A stretch of DNA of 64,000 nucleotides from Caenorhabditis elegans (taxonomy: Eukaryota; Nematoda; Chromadorea; Rhabditida; Rhabditidae), in NCBI RefSeq assembly GCF_000002985.6, contig NC_003279.8, forward strand, positions 2,728,001 to 2,792,000, written 5' to 3'. The translations under genes were made by a program, and so were the position numbers. Every line of letters starts with the position of its first letter. Position 1 is the stretch's first letter. Positions 45,301 to 55,800 of the stretch are shown in pieces. The notes below the pieces were generated by a model that saw only the letters and a list, made by a program, of their open reading frames with translations, was not told the origin of the DNA and ran no database searches.

Positions 45301-48082
45301 CTAAACTTTTTCTGAAACATGATACATATGCTGCTTAAATGCTGAGACTACCTGATTTTCATAACGAGACCGCTGAAAAAGTTTTGAGGTTTTCAAAATT
45401 CAACTTTTTGTGCGAAAATCTCGACTTTTTCACCAAAAAAGTTGAATTTTGGAAACCTCAAAACTTTTTCAGCGGTCTCGTTATGAAAATCAGGTAGTCT
45501 CAGCATTTAAGCAGCATATGTATCATGTTTCAGAAAAAGTCTAGGTTTTGTATTCCCGTAATCCATCATATTTGACCATTGACCACTTTCACCGCTGCTT
45601 GCCCACTGAATACACTTTTTTTTACTTGGAAATCGTTTTGGCATCTGCAAAAAATATTTATTTATCAGTTTTAATAAGAAAAAACGGGAAAAGGCTGTGA
45701 AAAACAAAAGAAAACAAGCGGAAAACAAAGCAAGATAAATTGCCGCTGAAACTTGTCGGCCCCTCGGCCATGGCCTAGAAACCAATTTTCCTCGTCTCTC
45801 GTGAGGAAAAAGTTGCAGTGAAATTCTAGATTCTAGCAAAAATCAGCAATTTTTCCCTGAAATTTCAAAGTTCCCGCGCATTTTGAGTCTAATAAAACAG
45901 TTTTATCGTAATTATCATCATATTCCCCTTGTTTGACCTTCATCTCTCTTATCAAAAACTACAACATACATATCTTCGTCCGTCTGCGTCTCTCACAACT
46001 AGTTATTGCAACAAAAAAAAAAACATTCAGAAGTGGTCATACTTTCATCCATAAATTCGTTTTCTTTTTCTGAAAACCACCTTCAAAATACAGAAAATCT
46101 CGTTTTTATCGAAATTTTGGCTTTAAAATAGTTTGAATTTCATTGATTTTTTTATTTTCTCGTTTTTGTAGGGAAATTTTCCTGTATATTATATTTTTAA
46201 ATAAGTTTCATATAAAATTTTTATAGCTGTATATAAAGGAACATCGAATAGAAAAATAGATATTTTTAACTATTTTCTATAACTTAAAGGTAGAGTAGTC
46301 GAATTTTTTAAAATTTCTTTATTAGACTCAAAATTGTCTGAAAACACCGAATTTCATAATGAAATTTCTTGAAAACTTCTCAAAAAAAAGTTATGGCCTC
46401 TCGAAAATGGCCTAAAATTAGTGAAAATTTGAAATTTGACCAACTTAAATATCTTTGTCGCAGCAGCTGGAAACAAATTTTTTTTTGAAACTGTCGTCTA
46501 TTTTTGAGTAAACAAGTAGATTATCTTGCGTTTTCAGTTTTATTAAGGTATTTAAAAGTCGATGGACGAAGAGATTTTTCAAATTTTTTTAATCAATTCT
46601 CTTCGTCCATCGACTTTAAATACCATAATAAAGCTTAAAACGCAAGATAATCTACTTGTTTACTCAAAAATAGACGACAATTTCAAAAAAAAATTGTTTC
46701 CAGCCGCTGCGACAATGATAAGTTGGTCAACTTCAAATTTTCACTAATTTTAGGTCATTTTTTGAGCGTCATAATTTTTTTTGGAAAAGTTTTCAAGAAG
46801 TTTCATTATCAAATTCGGTGTTTTCAGACAATTTTGAGTCTAATAAAGAAATAAAAAACTCAACTACACCACCTTTAAATCAAAATTTCACAAAAAATGG
46901 TTTTTTTCTAGAATGTTCCTCCGCGCCACTGAATCAATTCTCGGTTTGGGCCTTCTGGCTTACGGCCTTCTCGAAATCTCGAGAAATCCGACCTGGTGGG
47001 CCTATACGCCGGTCTACTTGGTCCCGGCGATCCTCTCCATCATTCAAATTCCACGGAACGCCACGTGGCGCACTCTCTCATCCCTCTCCATCGTCGCCGG
47101 CGGTCTCTACACGAGTTTTCTGCTGTGGACGTTCTCCTCTGTGGAATCTATACCGACGATCGATTTGGAAGAAGAAGCCAAGAACCTTCCGCCGGTAATA
47201 TATTATTGATTTTTATTCTTAAATGATTCAATAAAAATCGTTCCAGGTAGCCCTTGGAGCCCTGCTGATCAGCTTCATCCGTCTCACACAGGATAAGATC
47301 TCCCAGCCGGTGCATTATGTCAGATCTTCGATTATTCTCGCTGTCGCTCTCATTAGTTTTTACGCTTTTATTTCATATTTTTAGTTTTCTTTTCCTCTGA
47401 AAAATAAATATTATTAGCTTTACAATGTAATTTCCTTCGGAAGTGAGGACAAAATCGCGGTTATCGAATCGCGAAGCTTCGAGAATTCTCCATTTTTCAT
47501 TAGAGCTAGAGCTCCTGGAGCATCAGTGAGCGGTTGACCGAAATAACCGATTTTGCAGGTACTAATCTGAAAGATAGCTTTATTGTTTTGGTAAAATCCC
47601 GTATTCAACGCACTTGATCCTCTGCAACACCAATGTCGATTGTTACATCAGGATTTCTGATTGAAAATCCACTATTTTGAGTTGAAAACACGCAATGTTC
47701 TCTGAAAAAAAAATTATTTATAAAATTTTTAATTTAAAAAAAATTTAAAAAAGCACTCACCCTAGGCCTTCAGATAATTGTTGAACTTTTCGAGCAATAG
47801 TAGCATCATTATCAATTGGTAAATGCTCTTTCATAAAAACCAGAGAGCCAAGAACGTCGAGACGGGTTCGTGCATCGAGTGTTTGCCTTTTCTCCTGAAA
47901 ATTTGATTTTTTTTTCAATGAAAAACGGTGGAGATTGCAGTTACCAGCAAATTCCTCCTGACAGATCTCGCAAAATGCTCCCATCCCAGCTTTTCTGCGC
48001 TTTGGCGGACATTTTCCATTCGCAAATCTCGATCGATCGACTCCAGGTTTAACTCATGATTTTTCCTCTCTTCAATTATCAT
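33318..48082 (-). CDS. sop-3: SOP-3 / MDT-1.1, Mediator complex subunit MED1
   Basis: Fourteen exons join in phase: 48082-47945, 47894-47761, 47701-47614, 47566-47424, 44984-44689, 43370-42801, 41872-41761, 40871-40648, 39829-39170, 37896-37738, 37677-37092, 36398-35442, 34392-34147, 33513-33318; about 1502 residues. Residues 1-515 match the MED1 domain: LEKRQTLDARTRLDVL, LMKNGEFSKLRDSITAIL, TGKYGFYAPRNELRSGRIYYV, FNQGFLLSQQTIRKL, FFLQFDTDYGSMTMQIFEK, STWSIPATL. The rest is low-complexity: Gln-, Pro- and Ser-rich, then a Lys/Arg/Asp block (about 1095-1200) as in vertebrate MED1 tails. MED1 bridges activators to Mediator and RNA polymerase II; sop-3 was found as a suppressor of pal-1 neuroectoderm defects. 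Exon 4 ends ACATT|GTAAAG; without that splice a stop follows. The last junction (CA|GTCAGT to exon 14) is least certain; reading on gives TAG at 34136-34134. Confidence 0.88.
33567..33786. mobile_element. Palindromic element, sop-3 intron 13
   Basis: Near-perfect inverted ends: ATTACGGGAACACACAAATT at the left, and its diverged complement ending GTGTGTCCGTAATAA at the right; inner words are CTGAGAATGCGTATTG and CGATTTACGGG. This small copy has almost complete arms, so it is a good family reference. Confidence 0.88.
34518..35391. mobile_element. Foldback element with CGGCAA array inside, sop-3 intron 12
   Basis: About 65-base inverted ends (TGATTTGAATTACCGCGCTT ... CCGTGCCGC and complement) enclose roughly 450 bp of GGAAATTTCCGGCAAATCGG-type repeats (34770-35230). 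The ends share the CCGTGCCGC word of the yop-1 intron element. The array inside may have expanded after insertion. Confidence 0.8.
36423..37080. mobile_element. Composite palindromic elements, sop-3 intron 11
   Basis: Intron 11 holds at least two nested or adjacent palindromes of the CACAAGCGCTACAGTAGT family, with AATAATAATAATATTTTATTC repeats in the middle. The outer ends again read CTGAGAATGCG and ATACGCATT. Arms around 36590-36660 and 36860-36930 share AGCTGTGACAG...CCATTTTTCTTCATTATC. Confidence 0.8.
37897..39169. repeat. T-rich periodic repeat in sop-3 intron 9
   Basis: The 1.27 kb intron is a degenerate array of TTTTTGAGCAATTTTTGGAA units. Runs of T and A recur at short, fairly regular spacing. 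Minus-strand open frames rich in Lys, Asn and Ser across it are by-products. Intron 8 (39831-40647) has a similar run-rich composition. Confidence 0.75.
39880..40112. mobile_element. Palindromic element, sop-3 intron 8
   Basis: AAATATCTCGTAGCGAAAAC and CACAAG/GCGC ... GATTTACGGG arms are mirrored around about 39990, ending in GTTGTGCAATACGCATTCTC. This is the same family as 33567-33786. Confidence 0.8.
41355..41683. mobile_element. Palindromic element, sop-3 intron 7
   Basis: Ends are ATTACGGGAACACAAATTAT and TTTTTTGTTCCCGAATTTTT. Inside, TGACGCGCAAAATATC, CGTAGCGAAAACTACAGTA and the CACAAGCGCTACAGTAGT arm are mirrored around about 41520. Confidence 0.85.
42050..42500. repeat. Diverged inverted repeat, sop-3 intron 6
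   Basis: Words such as AACCCAACTTTTT and TTTTTGATCTAAAA, GGCAAACGTA and TACGTTT, and CTTTTTCAAGCTTTTCAACC recur in opposite orientation around about 42190. Arms are much less well matched than in the other elements. Confidence 0.5.
44499..44690 (+). mobile_element. tRNA-derived SINE at the sop-3 exon 5 donor
   Basis: After a 13-G run the sequence starts like a tRNA gene: A-box TAGCTCAGTCGG (44503-44514) and B-box GAGTTCAAGTCC (44546-44557), then about 120 bp of non-tRNA body. The cloverleaf is not complete (the 5' and 3' acceptor strands do not pair well and the region goes straight on into SINE body), so it is not a functional tRNA. It lies antisense to sop-3. Its 3' end meets exon 5: the donor GTACACTGCCTGG reads inside the element. 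Confidence 0.75.
45027..45825. mobile_element. 0.8 kb palindromic element, sop-3 intron 4
   Basis: Ends CACTGCAACTTTTTCCTCAC and GTGAGGAAAAAGTTGCAGTG mirror each other. Arms pair throughout, including GGGCCGACAAGTTTCAGCGG and AAATTCAACTTTTTxGTGNG, around about 45425. No transposase ORF is present. Confidence 0.9.
46284..46880. mobile_element. Palindromic element, copy 2, upstream of TMEM220-like gene
   Basis: TTAAAGGTAGAGTAGTCGAA and its mirrored end CTACACCACCTTTAAA, with arms centred on about 46583. Shares TTTATTAGACTCAAAATTG and the CACCGAATTTCATAATG words with the copy at 1136-1693. It ends about 33 bp before the TMEM220-like ATG, so it lies where that gene's promoter or outron should be. 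Confidence 0.87.
46913..47384 (+). CDS. TMEM220-family four-helix membrane protein, nested in sop-3 intron 4
   Basis: Two exons, 46913-47194 and 47247-47384, give 139 residues. Four hydrophobic segments are predicted by eye. The pattern fits TMEM220: a short N-terminal helix, YLVPAILSI after an ARG/ASN-Pro turn, an acidic loop LEEEAKN, then GALLISFIRL and a final helix ending FISYF. Function of the family is not established. ATG lies one base after a TTTTTTCTAG acceptor, which fits SL trans-splicing. AATAAA at 47403-47408 puts the 3' end right at the donor of sop-3 exon 4 (47424), so the two transcripts meet or overlap tail to exon. It is transcribed against its host gene. Confidence 0.85.
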
Positions 48083-48432
48083 GGTAGGTTTCGCTACCTG
48101 AAAATCGATAAATATTTAATTATTTGCTGTTTAATAATATAAAAATTGAGAAATTTTAACGAGAAACCCATTAAAAATGCAGTTTAAAATAGAAAATCGG
48201 TGCAAAAAATATTTTGTTTTGCTGCGAACGACACTCCGTTATAACGCGGCGCGTGTTGTTTAGCAGGCGGATTTTAGGCCACAGCCACTGGCATCAATTG
48301 GCGGGTGTTTGAATTTAGATAATTCGTCTCAGGGTTTAAAACCGGTTTTCTGCAGAAAAAATCGATTTTCAAGTTATATTTTATTAACAAAAATACATCA
48401 TGTTTCATTAATAATCTACAAACAAAATCAAT

Positions 48433-50717
48433 TTATTCATCATCCTCGTGGTGTCTGGTGCGGTGGCGGCGGAGAGTCTTGATATCTTGATCCCGTTGGG
48501 CCATTTGTTCAGCAGCCTGGTCACGGTCACGGCGGTATTCTTTGTAGTTCTGAAAAAGAGAAGGAAATGTGATTTTTAAAAAAAAACGTTGTTTGAGCTC
48601 AATTGAGAGGAAAGGTCTTGGCGCGAGCGTTGCAAAATTAAACGTGCGCACGGGGTTCTGGCCTTCCTCATTGAATTTTTCGCGCTCCATTGACAATCGC
48701 CTGCCGGAAAACACGTGGGAAAGTACTCCACACGGGCAAATACATTTAGTTTTACAACTAAAATCGAGCCGCGACGCGACACGCAACGCTCCGTAAATCT
48801 ATGCCAGATATGGCCGAGCCTAAATGACCTAGTTCGGCAAACTCTTCCATTTCAATTTATGAGGGAAGCCAGAAATCCGTGGAAAAGATTAAAAAAAGGA
48901 GATTTTCAACTAAAAATACATGGTTTTTTTCTTTAAAAATTCGAAAAATCGATGGCCTAGTTTTTTTTGAGTCCTAGGCCACCTACCAAATACGCCTGGG
49001 GTCTCTGCCCATTGCTGGCGCGAACACAGTAGAACAAGTCGTGAAGGCAAGTTGGAAGATATGTCTGTTGAAGCCCAATGTTCACAATATTATCGGCTCT
49101 GAAAAAAAACAAGTTTTATTATTAATTTTAAAAAAATTTAAATTTACCTGTTATATGGATAATGTCCACCTTTTGCAAATTTATAATCATTCTCAAGCTG
49201 TGCCATACTTGCCGGCCGTCCGTCGAAGAATCCGAGATAAGTTGGTGGATAGTAATTCGGGTAGTACCAGTTACCGAACTGCCCGTAGTCTCTGGCGGTA
49301 TTCTCATTATAGTAGATATACTTTGGCAGGACTCTCGGCGAGTTTTCGTAGGTCCTCTGGTAGAATGTGTCGGCGACCTGGCGGTTGGTGGTGTCCGCCA
49401 GTTTTCCCGGCCCGGGGCCTCCGCCGCTGAAATTGCAGTCCGCGACGAACTGAAAGTTGGGAAGGTTGCACATCATTTTTCGAGTCTCGCAGCGAATTAT
49501 AACTTAGTCTTGACACGACAATTATCACGTGGTGTCAAAGTGCCCCAAATGCGGGAGAAGAGACGCAGACTTTTAAACTAATTTCGCATAGTTAAGAGTG
49601 TGCTGAGAGAAAAATTCCAGCATTTTTTGTAGATCAAACCGTCATGGGACAGCCTGACACCACGTGAATTATTGGTTAAATGGAAATGAACTGTGCGCCT
49701 TTAAAGATTACTGTAGTTTCACCGATTTCCCATAGATTTTCTCACGATTTTTCAAAGTTTAAGAGTTTTCATAATATATTTTTATCGAAAAAAAAATCGC
49801 TGGAAATTTAGCAACAAAAGTAGATTGTGTCGAGACCGGGTACCGTATTTTCGGTACAAAAATTGCAAGTTATTGCGACTAACTAATATTACAAAGCCGC
49901 AGAGAGTTGTCTGTTGAAGAGACGCATACATATCGGGACCCAAGGGGCGTGGCGCGGGAAGAGCCAAAATTGTGTAGATTTACGGAGATCCACCTTGTAA
50001 ATTTACACGATCTTGGCTCCCCATATATCTGAGTTCCCTGTAAATACCACGCCCACAAAACTGTGCCCATCTGAGCTCAAAAATTCAGATTTCCCATATT
50101 TGTGTGACTCGTGGCAAAAATTGAATTTTCCGCAACGTTCAAGGTTCTATGGGCAGATTTAGATTCTCCCGATCAAGATTCCCCGATTCGGAGCACAACG
50201 TGGAGCAGACCGCTCGCCTTCAGGACACTAGGGCTGTACAAATCGGCGTCCGGTCGTCCGATTTTGACACCACCGGACGCACTGCGTCCGGTTTTGGGGT
50301 AGGTTTCCACGGCGGCCGACAATTTCCGAGTTTCGCCACTCACTATACTTAATCAGCAATTTTATAGTGAGTGGCGAAACTCGGAAATTGTCGGCCGTCG
50401 TGGATAGCTACCCCCAACCGGACGCATGTGCGTCCGGTTCGGACGACCGGACGTCCGGTTGTACAGCCCTACAGGGCACAGAAAAATGGGCGTGACCTTT
50501 CCGAATCTCCACCTACCTGTACAACATCTTCACATGACATATCCCTTGGTCTTGGCTGAACCTTGTCACAATTGTTCTTGGACCACGAGAGCAGTGTCTC
50601 CGGAAGCGGATTCCATCGTTCGGCGAATTTCGCGAACGAGGCGCACATTCTGGCGGATGGAGCTGCTGTTAGCAGTGCCACGTGGCATGAGAAAATTAAT
50701 ATGAGATGATTGAACAT
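48433..50717 (-). CDS. Secreted six-cysteine orphan protein
   Basis: Four exons, 50717-50517, 49449-49148, 49098-48987 and 48549-48433, give 243 residues. A signal peptide (about 1-19, [20 protein letters not shown]) is followed by six cysteines (in ARMCASF, NNCDKV, MSCEDV, VADCNF, PTCLHD, FYCVRA), which would allow three disulfides. The middle is rich in Tyr, Asn and Pro ([21 protein letters not shown]). The C-terminus is charged and His/Arg-rich ([12 protein letters not shown]). I do not recognise the family; it is probably nematode-restricted. ATG directly follows a TTCCAG acceptor. The stop overlaps an AATAAA on the minus strand. It lies 350 bp upstream of sop-3 on the same strand, so co-transcription is possible but not shown. 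Confidence 0.8.
49530..49668. repeat. CACGTGGTGTCA inverted-repeat element
   Basis: A short member of the family in LRR intron 5: CACGTGGTGTCAAAGTGCCCC at the left, ATGGGACAGCCTGACACCAC at the right, with the GTAGATCAAACCG word inside. It lies in intron 1 of the six-cysteine gene. Confidence 0.75.
50225..50472. mobile_element. Foldback element with AGGGCTGTACA ends
   Basis: Left end GGGCTGTACAAATCGGCGTC and right end GGTTGTACAGCCCT mirror each other. Inner arms share CCGGACGCA, GTCGGCCG, and a near-perfect 30-base pair around GAGTGGCGAAACTCGGAAA, centred on about 50348. GC content is far above its surroundings. It lies in intron 1 of the six-cysteine gene. Confidence 0.85.
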
Positions 50718-52849
50718 CTGGAATTTTGAAAGTAGATTTTGATTTGGAAGCGATTGAATCGAAAAAGTGACCATTGAACAATAATGGAGATCATAAGGTA
50801 ATGGGTAAAGAAAAACAGAAGAATGATAGAAAAAAGGATGAGAAGAAGGTGTAATCAGACGGGAAACGATTGATTAAGAATCACAAATTTTTGATGAGAA
50901 GACGGTTTGAACACACTACGAGACTACAAATTGACGGAAATTGACAAAAAATGTTGACTGTGGCTTTATAAAAAATACGTATAATAAATACATTTAAAAA
51001 TTAATTGTCATATATTTTTTCTACAAGTTGAAATTCAAAATTTATTGATATGATTACAAAAATTATCCAAGATAGTAGCCAAGAGTCGGTAAATTCAAAT
51101 TAGAGACATGGTGTTTCGACTTTTTTTTTTCAAAAACCAGCCAAAAGGTATTTACTGCAATTTCTTATAAAAATTGCCTTGCTCGAAACTTCAGCGGCTT
51201 ATTTCTTGGCTACTTTTGATCTTAACCTAAAGTTTTTAACTAAAAAAATGTTTTAGAACCAAAATATAAGCTGCTAAAGTAGAACGAGGAACATGGTGCA
51301 TCGACCGGTTCGACAGCTTATATCTCGGTCATTTTTGATTTTCACAAAAAAGTATCAACTGACAAAATGTTTCTCATGTTTTATTTTACAGTTTTACAGT
51401 TTAAAATTTATAGATATCTTATTAATGAACCAAGATATAAGCGGCCAAAGTAGAATGGGGAAAAACGAGGAACATGGTGCATCTACCGGTTCGACAGCTT
51501 ATATCTCGGTTATTCTTAATTTTCACAGAAAAAAATCAACTGGCAAAATGTTTTCCATGATTTGTTCTATAGTTTTACAATTAAAAGTTTATTGATATTT
51601 TAACAATAAGCGGAGATATAAGCTGTCAAAGTAGAAATGAAGACATGGTGCATCGATAGGGAATATCTTTGATTATAACTTGCTAGTCTTCAGTTTAGAC
51701 AAAAAATTGTTAACTAGCAAATTGTTTCTAAATTGATTTTGTATAGTTTTTAATGTATAGATCACTAATACCTCAAAATTTAGCCAATGTTTCGACTTTC
51801 AAAGAAAAATGAAGATTCACTAAATTTTGAATTTTTTTGTTCATAACTATGTCTTTTTTTAAAATTTTATCGAATGTTTTTAACGGATAAAATATTTTAA
51901 ATATTATTTTTTACAGTTTTATTAAAATATATTATTGATATATTTTTTGAAAAACTGACTATGAGACAGGGATGAAAAACTGAAGAATAAAAATTTTCGA
52001 AGCACAACAGCAAAATTTGTCAAAAAAACCAAGTTGAAGGTCACAAAAACAAGAACTAATTTATTTCAATTTCAGTAAATCACAAAAAAAAAGTACAAAA
52101 GAATAGAGAATATGTGAAAAAGTTGCCGACCGACCTACCGACCCCCACACAAGAAACGGGTTCACCCTCGAATTTTTAGACGTATTACAGCGGGGTGACG
52201 GCGGCCACCGAGAACACGCATTGTCGACTTGACATTAAACTTAAAAAAGTTGAGGTGATGGGGAGGTTTTTGGATTTTTTTTGAAGCCTGTAAAATATTG
52301 TAAAATCTTTTGAAATATTTTCCAAGAATAAAAAAGCTGAAAATTCAAGTTTTTTTTTTCAAAAAAAATTTGGTGGGTGTTTAAAATTTCCGGGCTTTTT
52401 AAAAAAACAAAATATTGGTAGGAAATTCCAAATTAAATTTTTTTTTCATAGAAATGTTGGCTAAAAAAAGATGGCTGTAAAACATTTATTTATTGGGAAA
52501 TTTAATTTTTTAGGCGGAAGAAATTTTTGTTTTTTTTAAATTTTGGTAAAATTTTGGCGGGAAACAAAATTTAAATTAAAAAAAAAACCCATGGTAAATG
52601 TTCAAAATATATCGTTAATAAATCACTAATTGAAAATTCAAATATTTTTCAGAAAATGTTGATTAAAAATTCCAACTCTGAATAGGAAATTTGAGAATTT
52701 ATATTAAATCAAATAGTTAGAAAATCCTGTAGAGAAGTATGTATTGTTCGTAGTGTCTGCTTGGTTACTGTAGGGGTACGGTATTTGCATATATTATTCC
52801 AATTGTTCAAAAACAGTTTCGAAAACTACACTTCATTCTCTATACATTA
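50718..52849. other. Intergenic stretch with a second satellite patch
   Basis: No coding exon seen. From about 51050 to 51670 it holds four units of the CATGGTGCATCGA satellite; the rest (51700-52850) is AT-rich sequence with no recognised element apart from the short CGGTATTTGCATATATTATT tract. Confidence 0.55.
51050..51670. repeat. CATGGTGCATCGA satellite, second patch
   Basis: Cores at about 51104 (GTGTTTCGAC), 51291, 51473 and 51643, spaced 187, 182 and 170 bases, each preceded by AGATATAAGC(T/G)G(C/T)CAAAGTAGAA. Same unit as at 17450-17840, 34 kb away. Confidence 0.85.
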
Positions 52850-55800
52850 TTAAAATTCAAATAGGAGAATTAGATAAAAGACCGTAGGAATAAAAATGAG
52901 AATAATATTGAATTGACTTGCAGATCCAAAAATATCGTCATCAAAGCACAGATGCGTCTTCTCACAATCGATGCCTTGTGTAAAAGCTTGAGGAACTTCT
53001 GGTTCACTAGGAACTGGTGCCTGAGTCTTGGTAGGTTCTGGAGTTGCAGGCTCCTTCACTGGAGCCGGAGCAGCGGTCAATGCTTCAGCGGGAGCCGGTG
53101 CTGTCGTTGTTTCCAAAAGTTCGGTTACAACTTCTGCTGGAGTAGTTTCAGTGGTTATGACGGCTGGAGGAACGGTTTTTGGTATAATAGCTGTTGCCTC
53201 TGTTGTAATGATGTTAGCTTCAGTAGTCACGACAGCTGGAGGAATCATAGTTGTCGGGGGGTCCGTTGCTGGAGCTGTAGCTTCAGGAGGATCCGTGGTT
53301 GCCACCATACTTGGAGCAGATGTTAAGGGCTCAGGAGGGACCGGTGCTGTCGATGATTCCGAAGTTGTAGTCGTAACTTCTGGTGGGATAGCTTCAGTAG
53401 TGACAATAGCTGGAGGAATTGTAGTTCTCGGGGGGTCCGTTGCTGGAGCTGTACTTTTGGGAGCATCCGTGGTCGCTACCATCCTTGGAGCAGAGGTCAA
53501 GGGCTCAGAGGTGGTTGATGGTTCCGGAAGTGTAGTCGCAACTTCTGGTTGGGTAGCTTCAGTAGTTACGACAGCTGGAGGAATTGCTCGTGGTGTGGTA
53601 GCAATTGCCTCTGTTGTAAAGATCTTAGCTTCGGTAGTGATCACAGCTGGAGTTGGCAAAGTAGTCAATCGAGGAACAACAACAGGTTTTGGCACAGGGG
53701 CTAAACCTTTCATATCCCTAAAAGATAATTCAAAACTTATTTTTAGAATTCAATCTGTCACTTACAGATCACAAATTCCAGAAGCTGTGCAAATCTCCTT
53801 AGCATATGATTGTAAATATACTCCTTCGTGAGTTGCCACTCCTGTAATTGGGCTCGTTAAAATATTTTTCCACATTTTTGCAACTTTTCTCTGATCAGAG
53901 ATGAAGCCGCCTACATCTTGCGGGGCTGCGTCACTAAATTGGCTCGTCGCCATGAAGTTCTGGCGCATTTTACCAGCTTTCTGCACGTGGTGTCAGGCTA
54001 TCTCATTGCGGTTTGATCTACGAAAAATGCGGGAATTTTTTTCCAGAAAAATTGTGACGTCAGCACGCTCTTAAACATACGAAACGAGATGAGATGTCTG
54101 CGTCTCTTTTCACGCATTTTTTGAAGATCAAAACGAAATGGGACTTTCTGACTCCACGTGTTTCTGTAGCTCTCTATCTCAACAATATGCACCAATTTTA
54201 TCTCGCCATCTATGAACTTTCTGTCGCACTTTATGAACTCTCTCGCGCATTCAGAAACAAACCCGCAAGATGTCGGCCGCCATAACTTTTTTCAGATTCA
54301 ATCTGACTCCCTCTTACCTTTCTCCATCTTCACCACCTTTGTGAGGAACCCAACGATCGAATCGGCCACCCCTTTAGTATTTAAGAAAATAATTCCATGA
54401 GCATCTGGATCAGTTTCCACACAGAAAAGCGAAGTTTTTGGCAAATCGCAATCAACAATCTGATAAATGGGAAAGTTGGATGGAAAACAAAAAAGAAAGA
54501 AACTCACCTTTCCATTGTAGTATTCAGTAGTACTAGTATATATATCTTTCTTAAATAACACAGTTGTACCAGCTTTCAGACGTTTCTCTGTAACAATAAT
54601 TATCTTAATATTTTAAAGTAATGTTATAAAGTTTGAAAACTAACTCTGTATACATAAATGATGCTGATTAATCGTATGTGATATGTGATGGTCTCCAAGA
54701 ATTAGTCCTGGTTTCGGATTACTACATTTACCCAGTAGAACTGCAGGAAATGGTCGGTTGGTGTGAAGCATGTTGGAAAGCAGGTTTTTACTGAAATAGG
54801 CGTTACAGGTAGGCAGGCAGATAGGCAGGCAAAACTTACTTGCATTTATCCACTGTGTATTTCGATTCGTCTATCAAATCGATATCAGTGATGGAATGGT
54901 AAGGAGAGATATAGTGTATGGCAAATTGATCTCTCCGGTCAACCCATACTCCAGTCAGTGACCCGTGTTTTCCACAGCTCTTTAAAATCTCCGTATTCTC
55001 CTTAGCATTAAGCTTTTTTAATGGCCTGTGGACTGTTGGAGTCGGCTTCATTGGCCTAGAAAACAGAAGTTACCAAGATCTGGAACTTTACCCAACTCAT
55101 CACAAATCCCTGTAGTTTTACAAATCTCGTCACGGAACGAATTGATGTAAACGATCTCTAGGATGTCGTAAGCTGAAAAAAAACCATTTGATTTCTCTGC
55201 GGTCACACAGTAAAAATCTACCTTTATCACTATTCAACACACGATTTGTATATCCAACAAATGTCCAGTCACCGTTTGCCGCAAAAAATACATTTCCAGA
55301 GACTCCATGGCTGAATTCCGCACAGAACACTTCACTTTTTGGGATTTTGCATTCAACAACCTGAAAATCTGGGAGTTGGCGGAGGTAGGCGGACGTAGGC
55401 AGGCGGAGGCGGCAATAGGCAGGCGTAGGTGAGAGTAGACAAATTTAAGCAGGCGTAGGCGGGAGTAGGCAGGTTGAGCAGACGTTGGTGAGCGCAAGCG
55501 GGCGTACACAAATGTTCACTCACATATCCAGTTCTATATAAATTCTTGACTAGAATTCTGACCGCATCTCCTGCCACAAGTTGCTTTCCTATTATAAAAA
55601 TTGAGTTATAAATTCTGTTCGGAAAGTTGAAGGTTGAATACCTTGAATACATAAGTAATCGTTCCTGGGCATACTGAAAGCTCCAATGACAGCTCCAATC
55701 GGTTTTGCCTTGCACTGACCAATCAGCCGAGCTGGGAATTTGTCGATATTAATTACCGAAGAGATGTCCTTGTTTCTGGAATAATATGGTAGGCAGGCGT

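Noticed and set aside
47424..48082. Separate small gene with a MED1-like N-terminus
   Set aside because: Its stop is reached only if the donor ACATT|GTAAAG is ignored; splicing to 44984 continues the MED1 domain in the right order and phase.
53028..53831. 267-residue plus-strand frame rich in Val, Gly and Ser
   Set aside because: Antisense shadow of the Thr-rich stalk on the minus strand.
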